A stretch of DNA of 39,409 nucleotides from Flavobacteriaceae bacterium (GTDB taxonomy: Bacteria; Bacteroidota; Bacteroidia; Flavobacteriales; Flavobacteriaceae): NCBI GenBank assembly GCA_002697255.1, contig NZUH01000020.1:1-39409 (forward strand), in the 5' to 3' direction. This document shows positions 25,969 to 34,485 of this stretch, in pieces. The notes below the pieces were generated by a model that was not told where the DNA came from, did no database searches, and saw only the letters and a list, made by a program, of their open reading frames with translations. Every line of letters begins with the position of its first letter. Position 1 is the stretch's first letter. A program made the position numbers and the translations under genes.

Positions 25969-26562
25969 ATGTTTCTTGAAAATACTTTAAACTTTAGCAA
26001 ACAAACTGGATGGATTGAAGTAGTTTCTGGATCCATGTTTTCTGGAAAAACCGAAGAGTTAATTCGTAGGATAAGAAGAGCTCAATTTGCAAACCTTAAA
26101 GTTGTCATTTTTAAGCCTTTTATTGATACTCGAGACAAAAAAGATTATGTTGTCTCTCATGATAATAAATCAATCAAATGCAAGACTGTCAAAAACTCCA
26201 AAGAAATATATAAGAATGTAAAGGGATATAAGGTGGTTGGAATTGATGAGGCTCAATTTTTTGACGACGAAATTACTGCAGTTTGTAATGAATTGGCAAA
26301 TCACGGAGTTAGAGTAATTGTTGCGGGCTTAGATATGGATTATAAGGGCAAGCCTTTTGGCCCAATGGCAAATTTAATGGCAACTGCGGAATATGTGACA
26401 AAGGTACATGCAATTTGCCCAAAAACAGGTGGTTTAGCCCAGTACAGTTACAGAAAAACAAAAAACAAAGACTTAATACTTCTTGGGAAAGAAGCTGAAT
26501 ATATGCCCTTAAGCAGATCTGCATATTATAAAAAAACAAATAATAAAAAGAAAGGTAAATAA
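25969..26562 (+). CDS. tdk: Thymidine kinase, type II
   Basis: The 197-residue enzyme phosphorylates thymidine with ATP. The P-loop is G21-SMFSG-K27-T28, the Walker-B/catalytic block is VVGIDEAQFFDD with E94, and the lasso region is GPMANLMATAEYVTKVHAIC. Three of the four usual zinc-ligand cysteines are replaced (CPKT for C-x-x-C, SRSA for C-x-x-C), as I recall for Bacteroidota homologues. A near-consensus box TAAATTTA (25957-25964) lies four bases before the ATG, hinting at a near-leaderless message. Alanine racemase follows after 23 bp. Confidence 0.95.
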   Translation: MFLENTLNFSKQTGWIEVVSGSMFSGKTEELIRRIRRAQFANLKVVIFKPFIDTRDKKDYVVSHDNKSIKCKTVKNSKEIYKNVKGYKVVGIDEAQFFDDEITAVCNELANHGVRVIVAGLDMDYKGKPFGPMANLMATAEYVTKVHAICPKTGGLAQYSYRKTKNKDLILLGKEAEYMPLSRSAYYKKTNNKKKGK

Positions 26563-26585
26563 GGGTAAAGATTACATGTAAAATT

Positions 26586-27677
26586 ATGTTAAGAAAAACA
26601 GTCCTAGAAATTAATCTCAAAGCTCTTGAATATAATTTTAATCAAATTAATTCTAAAACAAGACCTTCTACAAAATTAATGGCTGTTGTAAAGGCTAATG
26701 CATATGGTTCTGATATTATTAGGGTTTCTAAAAAACTCGAGTCTTTAAATGTAGATTATTTTGCTGTTGCATATGCGCCTGAAGGGGTTATGTTGAGAGA
26801 AGCTGGTATTAAAACACCTATACTTGTTTTGATCCCTCAAGTAAATTCATTTAGTCAAATCGTTGATAATAATCTAGAACCAAGTTTATACTCGTTTTTC
26901 TTTTTAAATAATTTTATTTCTTTCCTAAAAGAGAAAAATATTAAAAAATACCCTTGCCACTTCAAAATTAACTCAGGACTTAACAGGGTTGGGTTTAAAA
27001 AAGAGGAGATTGGAAAGGCTATTGATCTTGTTAAAAAATGTGAACTCATCCATATTGTAAGTGTCTATTCACATCTAGCAGCCAGTGAAGATATTTCAGA
27101 AAATAAATTTACAGTTAAACAGATAAAAACATTTACAGATTTAGCCTCAAAAGTTAGCTCTCAAGTTTCTTCAAGACCTATGCTTCATATGTCTAATACA
27201 TCTGGTATATTAAATTATCCTGAATGTGAATTTGACATGGTTAGGTGTGGAATAGGGCTTTATGGGTATTCAAATTTTTTAGATAAGAGTTTAGTGCCCG
27301 TACATAGACTAAGAACTGTTATCTCTCAAATAATAAAAGTTAAAAAAGGGGAAACAATTGGGTATAATCGTTCCTTCAAAAGCATAAAGCCATCTGTTGT
27401 CGGAATTATTCCTTTGGGTCACGCAGATGGGATAAGCAGATCCTTTTCCAAGGGAGGATTTGTAATAATTAACAATTTCAAAGCAAAAATTATAGGGAAT
27501 ATATGTATGGATGTTTTTATGGTAGACTTAAATGGGATACCAGCAAAGGAAGGAGATGAGGTAATAATTTTTAATCAAACCCACACCGCTGAAGACTTTG
27601 CTAAAGAAGTTGGAACTATTTCTTACGAAATTCTCACAAATTTATCTCCAAGAATATCAAGAAAAATAATTGATTAA
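26586..27677 (+). CDS. alr: Alanine racemase
   Basis: The 363-residue PLP enzyme interconverts L- and D-alanine for peptidoglycan. The PLP-binding lysine is K36 in MAVVKANAYGSD, the other catalytic base is Y260 in IGYNRSF, and the family block CGIGLYGYSN follows. The C-terminal domain ends LSPRISRKII. Length is normal and there is no MurF fusion, which some Bacteroidota carry. It follows tdk by 23 bp and is probably co-transcribed. Confidence 0.95.
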   Translation: MLRKTVLEINLKALEYNFNQINSKTRPSTKLMAVVKANAYGSDIIRVSKKLESLNVDYFAVAYAPEGVMLREAGIKTPILVLIPQVNSFSQIVDNNLEPSLYSFFFLNNFISFLKEKNIKKYPCHFKINSGLNRVGFKKEEIGKAIDLVKKCELIHIVSVYSHLAASEDISENKFTVKQIKTFTDLASKVSSQVSSRPMLHMSNTSGILNYPECEFDMVRCGIGLYGYSNFLDKSLVPVHRLRTVISQIIKVKKGETIGYNRSFKSIKPSVVGIIPLGHADGISRSFSKGGFVIINNFKAKIIGNICMDVFMVDLNGIPAKEGDEVIIFNQTHTAEDFAKEVGTISYEILTNLSPRISRKIID

Positions 27678-27709
27678 TTATTGAAATTAAGGCTTTAAAT
27701 TGAATTTTG

Positions 27710-27717
27710 TAGATTTG
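27710..27717 (+). promoter_or_regulatory. -7 promoter box TAGATTTG for the cytochrome-ASPIC pair
   Basis: TAGATTTG matches TAnnTTTG, 33 bases after the alr stop and 47 bases before the cytochrome ATG at 27765. It gives a transcript of about 40 bases before the start codon. No clear -33 TTTG at ideal spacing. Confidence 0.4.
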
Positions 27718-27764
27718 AAAGCATTTAGGAATATTTCTTGTTTAATATATATGTTGATATATAA

Positions 27765-28832
27765 ATGAAAAAGTTAATAAGCTTATTATTATTATTATTT
27801 ATACTCGGTGGCAGTTGTTCAGATGAGCCTTACGAAATATTAGAGTTTTCGCCTGTAAATTATAATATAGAAGATATGCCTTACGTGAGCCTATCTGAAT
27901 ACAATTTTTTTGAAGGTGAACTGAAAAATTTAACCCCTGTATATGGCGTAATACCTTACGAATTGATAAGTTCACTTTTTACAGATTATTCCATTAAAAA
28001 CAGATTCCTTTGGATGCCAGATGGGGCATCAGCTAACTACATTTCAAGCTCTTCAGTTTTTGATTTTCCTGTTGGCACAATTTTAATAAAGAATTTCTCT
28101 TACGACAATGTTTTACCGGATCTTGAAAGAAAAAACATTGAAACAAGGTTAATGATAAAGAAAGAGTCTGGTTGGATTTTTGCAGATTACATCTGGAATG
28201 AAGATCAAACAGAGGCCTTATTTAGCCTTGATGGAAATATCGTAAATATTAACTGGCTTCAAAACGGAACTGAAAGAAATATAAATTATAGAATCCCAAG
28301 TGCTAGTGAATGCTTAACTTGTCATAAAATTTCTGATGGTGCAATTCCAAATGGGGTAAAGCCAAGAAATATATATAAAACTTTGGATTACAACAGCTCA
28401 TCAATGAACCAACTTGATAAATGGATGGAAATGGGATATTTAAATTCATATCCTGAAAATCTTGAGGCTGTTGCTAATTGGAAAGACTTGTCTGAGCCTC
28501 TTGAAAAAAGGGTCAGATCATATATTGATATAAATTGTGCTCATTGCCACTCTGACAATACGCATTGTGAATATCGACCAATAAGATTAAGCTATGAGGC
28601 TACTGAAGACCTTGCAAATATGGGGGTCTGTTTAACCCCTGACACAAACCTTGGAAATGGAACAGATTTGATAATCAATCCCGGAAATATTAATAGGTCA
28701 GTGCTTCATTTCAGAATGAACAGCAATGAAGAAGAGTATAGAATGCCTTTAATCGGCAGAAGCATAGTACACGAAGAAGCAATAGAGATGATTGAACAAT
28801 GGATTAGCTCTTTAGAAAATAATTGTAACTAA
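27765..28832 (+). CDS. Diheme c-type cytochrome lipoprotein, SO2930-like
   Basis: The 355-residue lipoprotein (lipobox GGSC18, then SDEP) has two heme-binding motifs, C183-L-T-C186-H187 and C258-A-H-C261-H262, and a likely distal Met327 in YRMPLIG. The N-terminal ~180 residues form a beta-rich domain with ILIKNF, RNIETRLMI-like and GWIFADYIWNED blocks, as in the SO2930-type diheme family. It should transfer electrons in the periplasm or at the outer membrane. The next gene starts 10 bp after its stop and encodes a surface FG-GAP/ASPIC protein, which suggests a functional pair. Confidence 0.85.
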   Translation: MKKLISLLLLLFILGGSCSDEPYEILEFSPVNYNIEDMPYVSLSEYNFFEGELKNLTPVYGVIPYELISSLFTDYSIKNRFLWMPDGASANYISSSSVFDFPVGTILIKNFSYDNVLPDLERKNIETRLMIKKESGWIFADYIWNEDQTEALFSLDGNIVNINWLQNGTERNINYRIPSASECLTCHKISDGAIPNGVKPRNIYKTLDYNSSSMNQLDKWMEMGYLNSYPENLEAVANWKDLSEPLEKRVRSYIDINCAHCHSDNTHCEYRPIRLSYEATEDLANMGVCLTPDTNLGNGTDLIINPGNINRSVLHFRMNSNEEEYRMPLIGRSIVHEEAIEMIEQWISSLENNCN

Positions 28833-28842
28833 ACATAAGAAT

Positions 28843-30957
28843 ATGAAAAAAATATTATTCCTTTTAATAATTGGCTTACTTGTAACCCTAAATACATACT
28901 CTCAATCTGGAGATTCATGTAACAATGCAACACAAATAACAGCGGGAACTTACAGTGTTGACGGAATTAGCGGAGAGTCATTTGACCTAAACTGTACTGA
29001 GTATGATGCTGCAAATGGAAGCCTATTATGGTATTCTTATACGGCATCTCAAGACTACTTAATTACTGTTTCAACTGATTATGCAATCAATGACAACCTT
29101 GATACTAGATTTCATGTTTATCAGGGAGATTGTGAAAATTTAGCGTGTGCGGGCGGAGATGATGATAGTGGAGATGGTTATCTTTCCTATAGTTCCTTTT
29201 ATGCCGATGCTGGGAGTACATACTATATTGCATGGGATGATAGGTGGGGAGATGAAAATTTTGAGTTTACTGTAGAAGAAAATGATCCACCACCACCACC
29301 GCCTTTTGAATTTACTCAAGTAAATGTGAACTCTATTGGTTCTGAAAGAGGCATGGTTGATATGAATGGAGATGGTTTAGACGATCTTGTTTCAGTTCAA
29401 TCAACCAATATTAACCTTTTAATTCAAACAGAGGAGGGTGGATTTGAAGAAGTAAATATATCAACGGATCAGGCTAACTACACGCCTTCATGGAGTATGG
29501 CTGCTGGAGATTTCGACAGAAATGGGTATAATGATTTACTTTATGGTGGGGGAAGCGGTGTTACTTTTATGAAAGCAAATGATAACGGAACCGGATACAC
29601 AGAAATTTCTGGAAACGAGTATGTTTTCTCACAAAGATCAAACTTTGTAGATATTAATAATGACGGTCATCTAGACGCTTTCGTTTGTCATGATGTTCAG
29701 CCTACAGTTTATTACATTAACGACGGAAACGGAAATTTACAGTTTTTTCAAGGCCCTGATGAAGACGGTGTTCCTTCTGGTATAGGAGGTGTTGAATTAA
29801 GTTTAGCTCCTATAGGAAGTGCCCAAGAAGGAGGAAATTATGGGTCAGTCTGGATTGATTTTGATAATGACAGAGACATAGACATGTTCATTGCTAAGTG
29901 TAGAGGAGGAAATGTTCAGTGGAAAAACAATGAGCTTTGGAGAAATAACGGAGATGGAACTTTTTCTAATATTGCAGATGTTACGGGATGGTATAATTCT
30001 TATTACCCTGACGGTGGTCATGATAATAGTTCCAATTTAGGAGATCCTGTTCAAACATGGTCATCTGCTTGGGGAGACTTTGATAACGACGGATATATGG
30101 ATGTTTATGTAGGTGCTAGCGCTACCGGGGACGGTGGACATAAACTAATGCAGAATAACGGTGACGGAACATTTAGTGATAGAACAAATGGATCAGGCTT
30201 AAGTGAAGCTAACTATGGAATTGAAAACGATTCTGGAGATTTTAATAATGATGGATTTGTTGATATTCTTTCAAACGGCAGTATTCTGTTAAACAATGGT
30301 GATTTTACTTTTACTATTTATAACCAAAATACGCCTGGCCCGGGAGCTATAGGAGACGCAAATAATGACGGATTTTTAGATGTGTTCAATGGGAGTAATT
30401 TATATCAAAATAATCCTAACGGAAATAATTGGCTAAAAGTTATTACCATAGGTACTACCTCAAACATTAATGGAATTGGGGCTCGAGTCGAAATTTCATC
30501 CCCTGGGATTGGAACTCAAATCAGAGATGTTAGAAGCGGTACAGGTTTTAGATATATGGGAAGTCTTAATACGTATTTTGGGCTTGGACAAGATACAATG
30601 GTCGACACAATAACAATTTACTGGCCATCCGGTACTATTGATGTTTTAAATAATGTAAATATTAATTCAACGTTAACCGTAATTGAAGGTCAAACACTTT
30701 CAGTAAGCTCATTGGAGCTAAGTGAAATTAATATTTATCCAAACCCCGCTGATGATTTTATCACTATTGATACAATAAACAGTTTAGAAGGGGCAATCAT
30801 AAGCATATTTGATATTAACGGAAGAAGAGTTTTAAATTATAAGCAAAATGCTAACTCAAATAAAGTTGATGTTTCCAGTCTAAGTATTGGTGAGTATATA
30901 ATAAGGGTTGTAACAGCTGACGGGTTGATGGCCTCTAAAAAACTTATAAAAAAATAA
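28843..30957 (+). CDS. FG-GAP/ASPIC-UnbV repeat protein with T9SS tail
   Basis: The 704-residue surface protein has a signal peptide (1-20), a PPC-like N-terminal beta-sandwich (about 22-145) and a Pro-rich linker (PPPPPP near 150). FG-GAP/VCBS-type Ca-binding repeats run from about 155 to 520 (D-x-N-x-D-G blocks; RNNGDGTFSN). An ASPIC/UnbV domain follows (IGARVEI, QIRDVRSGTGF, FGLGQ, ITIYWPSG), then a type A T9SS tail (IYPNPADDFITID). Such repeats form beta-propellers binding calcium; the ASPIC domain often occurs near cytochromes, but its role is unknown. It ends just before a strong terminator. Confidence 0.88.
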   Translation: MKKILFLLIIGLLVTLNTYSQSGDSCNNATQITAGTYSVDGISGESFDLNCTEYDAANGSLLWYSYTASQDYLITVSTDYAINDNLDTRFHVYQGDCENLACAGGDDDSGDGYLSYSSFYADAGSTYYIAWDDRWGDENFEFTVEENDPPPPPPFEFTQVNVNSIGSERGMVDMNGDGLDDLVSVQSTNINLLIQTEEGGFEEVNISTDQANYTPSWSMAAGDFDRNGYNDLLYGGGSGVTFMKANDNGTGYTEISGNEYVFSQRSNFVDINNDGHLDAFVCHDVQPTVYYINDGNGNLQFFQGPDEDGVPSGIGGVELSLAPIGSAQEGGNYGSVWIDFDNDRDIDMFIAKCRGGNVQWKNNELWRNNGDGTFSNIADVTGWYNSYYPDGGHDNSSNLGDPVQTWSSAWGDFDNDGYMDVYVGASATGDGGHKLMQNNGDGTFSDRTNGSGLSEANYGIENDSGDFNNDGFVDILSNGSILLNNGDFTFTIYNQNTPGPGAIGDANNDGFLDVFNGSNLYQNNPNGNNWLKVITIGTTSNINGIGARVEISSPGIGTQIRDVRSGTGFRYMGSLNTYFGLGQDTMVDTITIYWPSGTIDVLNNVNINSTLTVIEGQTLSVSSLELSEINIYPNPADDFITIDTINSLEGAIISIFDINGRRVLNYKQNANSNKVDVSSLSIGEYIIRVVTADGLMASKKLIKK

Positions 30958-30977
30958 ATTTTTTATACTTTCTGGTA

Positions 30978-31007
30978 AAAAAAGACCGTCAAACGACGGT
31001 CTTTTTT
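30978..31007 (+). terminator. Intrinsic terminator after the ASPIC gene
   Basis: A perfect 13-bp stem (AAAAAAGACCGTC / GACGGTCTTTTTT) with loop AAAC, ending in a T-run. It lies 20 bases after the stop and separates the cytochrome pair from the CotH cluster. The A-run on the other arm would let it work on both strands. Confidence 0.93.
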
Positions 31008-31029
31008 ATACCTTTCATGAAATCACATG

Positions 31030-31063
31030 TTGAAAGTAAAGATTTTTAATAATATTAAATTCG
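31030..31063 (+). promoter_or_regulatory. Possible promoter for the CotH-YHYH-MORN-SCO1 cluster
   Basis: TTG at 31030-31032 and TAAATTCG at 31056-31063 resemble the -33 and -7 elements with one mismatch in TAnnTTTG, 13 bases before the CotH ATG. This is the only place between the terminator and the cluster where such a pair fits. Confidence 0.35.
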
Positions 31064-31076
31064 AAAAATTTTAAAA

Positions 31077-32501
31077 ATGACACTTTTCAAAAATATATTT
31101 AAAATTATACTTATTCTATTACTGGTGCTCGTTTCATGTTCTAAAGATGATGATTTGGTGGAAGTAAATAATGATGATAATTCTGATAACAATTCTGACA
31201 ATAGTGGTTTAGACATTGCTGACTGGTCAATAGAAACCCATAGTAATGATGTTGACCCAAACTATGCAGAAGTATATGATGATAACAATTTGGTTAGACG
31301 AATAGATCTTGTGTTTGACCCTAAAGATTGGGAGCTTATGCTTGAAGACATGTCAGGATTATATGGAACCTTTGGCCAAGGTGGTGGTGGCCCCGGAGGA
31401 GGTGGCGGAGGTTTTGCAGATGAAAATCCAATTTTTAGACCGGCTAAAGTGTTTTACAATGGTGTTGAGTGGTATAAAGTTGGCGCCAGATTTAAGGGCA
31501 ATTCAAGCTTATCTTTTTCTTGGAGAAATGGAGTTTGGAAAATGTCCTTTAAACTTGATTTTGACGAATTTGAAGACGAATTCCCTGAAATTGAGAATCA
31601 AAGATTTTATGGTTTCAAACAGTTAAGTTTAAAAAATAATTTTGACGATGAGTCTCAACTAAGAGAAAAAGTTGCATCAGATATTTTTAGAGAATCTGGA
31701 ATTCCTTCACCTAGAACACAATTCTACGAAGTTTTCGTTGATCATGGGTCTGGCCCTGTATACTTCGGCCTGTATACAATGGTTGAAGAGCCAGATGACT
31801 CTCTTATAAAATCTCAGTTTAGCAATAATGATGGAAATTTGTATAAGCCTGATGGGAATGGCGCTACGTTTTCCAATGGAAGCTTTAATCAAAATCATTT
31901 CATTAAACAGACAAATGAAAATGAGGCTGATTGGACAGACATCCAATCAATTTTCTCTATCCTACACAGCGAAAATAGAAATACAAACCCAGAAGAATGG
32001 AGGAACAATCTAGAATCTGTTTTTAACGTTGAAGGATTTTTAAATTATCTGGCAGTAAACACGGTAATACAAAATTGGGATACCTATGGAAGAATGACTC
32101 ATAATTATTATTTATATGGAAATCCGGATAATGATTATAAATTAACTTGGATTCCTTGGGACAACAACGAAAGCTTGCGGCTTGGTAAAATGGGTGGATC
32201 GCTGCCTTTAAATTTTAACGGAGTTGGGAATAATTGGCCTCTAATCAGGTATTTATATAATGACCCTGTATACCGCGGCGTATATGATGAATATGTGTCA
32301 AGTGTAATTGTGGGGGCTTTTGAAACGTCACACATACAGTCTGTTTATTCACAGTATTCAAATCTTATAGAGTCTTCAGTTATAAATGAATTAGAAGGGT
32401 ATACTTTTTTAGAAACACCTGGAGATTTTCAAGCTGCTGTATCCATACTTAATAATCATGCCCAAAACAGATCAAACGCGGTTAATAACTATTTAAATTA
32501 A
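31077..32501 (+). CDS. CotH-type kinase-like lipoprotein
   Basis: The 474-residue protein has a lipobox at Cys21 (LVLVSC) followed by SKDDD and an N/D/S-rich linker to about residue 45. The CotH-family domain covers about 75-400: the Gly-rich loop (101-112), GARFKGNSS, FDEFEDE, RFYGFKQLSLKNNF, LREKVASDIFRESGIP, PVYFGLYTMVEEPDD and LTWIPWDNNESL. CotH of Bacillus phosphorylates spore-coat proteins using ATP; many bacterial homologues have no known function, and how an outer-surface lipoprotein would get ATP is unclear. It starts a cluster of four lipoproteins; the YHYH gene follows in five bases. The usual VTC/DUF4956 partners of CotH are absent here. Confidence 0.88.
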   Translation: MTLFKNIFKIILILLLVLVSCSKDDDLVEVNNDDNSDNNSDNSGLDIADWSIETHSNDVDPNYAEVYDDNNLVRRIDLVFDPKDWELMLEDMSGLYGTFGQGGGGPGGGGGGFADENPIFRPAKVFYNGVEWYKVGARFKGNSSLSFSWRNGVWKMSFKLDFDEFEDEFPEIENQRFYGFKQLSLKNNFDDESQLREKVASDIFRESGIPSPRTQFYEVFVDHGSGPVYFGLYTMVEEPDDSLIKSQFSNNDGNLYKPDGNGATFSNGSFNQNHFIKQTNENEADWTDIQSIFSILHSENRNTNPEEWRNNLESVFNVEGFLNYLAVNTVIQNWDTYGRMTHNYYLYGNPDNDYKLTWIPWDNNESLRLGKMGGSLPLNFNGVGNNWPLIRYLYNDPVYRGVYDEYVSSVIVGAFETSHIQSVYSQYSNLIESSVINELEGYTFLETPGDFQAAVSILNNHAQNRSNAVNNYLN

Positions 32502-32506
32502 ACACT

Positions 32507-33337
32507 ATGAGAACTACATTATTTTATGTTTTGACATTATTAGTATTCACTTTTTCATGCAATAATGATGATATTGAATCAAATAATGAGTCTAATAACA
32601 CTGATAACAATGACAACTCAGACAATAATGATGAGTCTGCGCTAGTCCCATTTGAATTTTATGAGCTAATATATGGTGTGACATCAGAAATAACATCTGA
32701 TGAAAATTGGGTTTATATAAATACCAATGCAATGCCTGATCATGTCAGTCCCTACTATCTAGGAACACAATGGGAGAACAGTTTATATCAGCCTTATGAT
32801 GGGTCTAATCCATTTGTGTCAAACTTTCATTTGAACCCAAATAGAATCTCTGAGCTAGATATGTCTTTTAAAATTCCTAGACATCCTGAACAGTCTACAG
32901 ATAATCATCCTACCTCAATGGGGCCTATAGGAGTTTCCCTGAATGGTGTCCCCTTCTACAATCAATATGCTGGGGGTGGAGCCGCTTTAACACAAGAAAT
33001 AAATTCGTTTGATCAATTTAACGGACATCCTGCGCCAATGGGGCCAGGCCAAGAAAATGGATCAAGCGGTAAATATCATTATCATATGGAGCCATTTTGG
33101 CTTACACTTAACGCAAGCAAAGAAGCTTTAATTGGATTTTTATTAGATGGATTTCCAGTTTATGGACCTGAAGAAAATAGTCAAATAATTAATTCTTCAG
33201 ATTTAGATGCGTTTCATGGTCATTTTCACGCAAATGATGATTTCCCTGAAGGGATTTATCACTATCACGTGACCTCAGATGACCCTTATATAAATGGAAG
33301 TGGATATTATGGTTCGCCAGGTACAGTTACTGAGTAG
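32507..33337 (+). CDS. YHYH-domain lipoprotein, histidine-rich
   Basis: The 276-residue lipoprotein has Cys18 (FTFSC) and an N/D/E/S-only linker (residues about 19-44). The YHYH domain covers about 60-270, with two YHYH motifs (190-193 and 251-254), FHGHFH (236-241) and FLLDGFPVYGP between them. Repeated histidines suggest metal binding, but no ligand set is proven in this family. It starts five bases after the CotH stop, and the MORN gene start lies inside its end. The adjacent SCO1-like copper chaperone makes copper a reasonable guess only. Confidence 0.87.
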   Translation: MRTTLFYVLTLLVFTFSCNNDDIESNNESNNTDNNDNSDNNDESALVPFEFYELIYGVTSEITSDENWVYINTNAMPDHVSPYYLGTQWENSLYQPYDGSNPFVSNFHLNPNRISELDMSFKIPRHPEQSTDNHPTSMGPIGVSLNGVPFYNQYAGGGAALTQEINSFDQFNGHPAPMGPGQENGSSGKYHYHMEPFWLTLNASKEALIGFLLDGFPVYGPEENSQIINSSDLDAFHGHFHANDDFPEGIYHYHVTSDDPYINGSGYYGSPGTVTE

Positions 33338-33881
33338 GGCTTGCATTGCTTTAGTCTTGGGGTTTTCTTGCAATAATCTTGTCCAATATCCCCATGTTTT
33401 AAAAAGCTCAAAGGAGGTTAATACATTTAACAAGCTAGTTAAATATAAAGGAGAGGTTTTCACTGGCTATTTATATGAAATGTATCCAGAATCCAAAGAT
33501 ACCATGTTTGTAAATTTTTACAATGCGGGGGAAAAAGATGGAGTTTGGAGAAAGCTTTACCCTTCAGGAAAATTAAAAGAAATTCGATATTATAAAAAAG
33601 GTATAAAGGAGGGGAAATATATTGGGTTTTTTAGAAATGGAAATAAATCATTTGAATATAATTTTAGAAACGGGGAGTATAACGGGGAGTATAAAGTTTG
33701 GAGAGCTGATAAAATGCTATTAAGAGTTTCTAATTATAAAAACGGGTATGAGCATGGCCAACAAAAAATATGGTACCCCGATGGGAGAATAAAGTCAAAT
33801 TATATTATTAAAAATGGTAGAAGGTATGGTCTACTTGGAATTAAAAATTGTATAAATGTATCGGATAGTATTATTAACTAA
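33309..33881 (+). CDS. MORN-repeat lipoprotein
   Basis: From ATG 33309 the 190-residue protein begins MVRQVQLLSRACIALVLGFSC, a plausible lipoprotein signal; ATG 33294 is an alternative with five more residues. About four MORN-variant repeats follow (GVWRKLYPSGKLKEIRYYKKG, EGKYIGFFRNGNKSFEYNFRNG, GEYKVWRADK, GQQKIWYPDGRIKSNYIIKNG; each shorter than 21 residues when split). Such repeats also appear in proteins annotated as YwqK-family antitoxins, but no toxin gene is adjacent. The start overlaps the YHYH gene by 29 bp, and its end overlaps the SCO1 gene by 26 bp, so the cluster is translationally packed. Its role is unknown. Confidence 0.75.
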   Translation: MVRQVQLLSRACIALVLGFSCNNLVQYPHVLKSSKEVNTFNKLVKYKGEVFTGYLYEMYPESKDTMFVNFYNAGEKDGVWRKLYPSGKLKEIRYYKKGIKEGKYIGFFRNGNKSFEYNFRNGEYNGEYKVWRADKMLLRVSNYKNGYEHGQQKIWYPDGRIKSNYIIKNGRRYGLLGIKNCINVSDSIIN

Positions 33882-34485
33882 TTTATTGTTTGTTTTTGCT
33901 TGCTACGAAGAGCATAAAATACCCTATTACAACAACGCTGATTTTAGCCCTCTTTTTGTTTCAAATAAAAGTGATGTTGATAATATTATAACTCATAAAA
34001 TTGGTGACTTTTCATTTGTAGATCAAAACAAAAAAGTAATCTCACAGAATGACATTGAGAAGAAAATTCACATTGCTAATTTTATTTTTACTTCTTGTAC
34101 AAGTATCTGTCCTAGTATGACAAATAATATGAAAATAGTTGATAGTGCTTTTCACAATAATTCAAGGGTAAAAATTTTATCCTATAGTGTTACTCCTTGG
34201 ATTGATACTCCAGATCGATTTAAAAGTTATACCAAAGAATACAATATATCGTCTGAAAATTGGCATTTTTTAACCGGTAGCAAAAACGATATCTATAAAC
34301 TTGCGCGCGAATCTTACTTTGCTGAGAAGAGCTTGGGTTTTTCTAGGGACAGCACCGATTTTCTGCATACAGAGTTTTTTATCCTTGTTGACGGAAATAA
34401 AAGAATCCGAGGTGTTTATAACGGAACTTTGAAGCTAGAAGCATTGCAGGCTGTAGAAGATATAAAAGAGTTGCTGAATAATTAA
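33856..34485 (+). CDS. SCO1/SenC-family copper chaperone lipoprotein
   Basis: The 209-residue lipoprotein (lipobox VFAC16) has a thioredoxin-like fold. The copper ligands are C81-x-x-x-C85 (TSCTSICP) and H171 (LHTEFFILVDG), all conserved. SCO proteins deliver copper to, or reduce, the CuA site of cytochrome oxidase; others serve in redox defence. ATG 33856 lies within the MORN gene. The stop TAA (34483-34485) shares TTAA with the convergent saccharopine-dehydrogenase gene. No cox genes are nearby, so it may serve the CotH-YHYH cluster. Confidence 0.93.
   Translation: MYRIVLLTNLLFVFACYEEHKIPYYNNADFSPLFVSNKSDVDNIITHKIGDFSFVDQNKKVISQNDIEKKIHIANFIFTSCTSICPSMTNNMKIVDSAFHNNSRVKILSYSVTPWIDTPDRFKSYTKEYNISSENWHFLTGSKNDIYKLARESYFAEKSLGFSRDSTDFLHTEFFILVDGNKRIRGVYNGTLKLEALQAVEDIKELLNN

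Noticed and set aside
33309-33881. MORN gene as the antitoxin of a toxin-antitoxin system
   Set aside because: YwqK-type annotations come from repeat similarity. There is a lipoprotein signal and no toxin candidate beside it.
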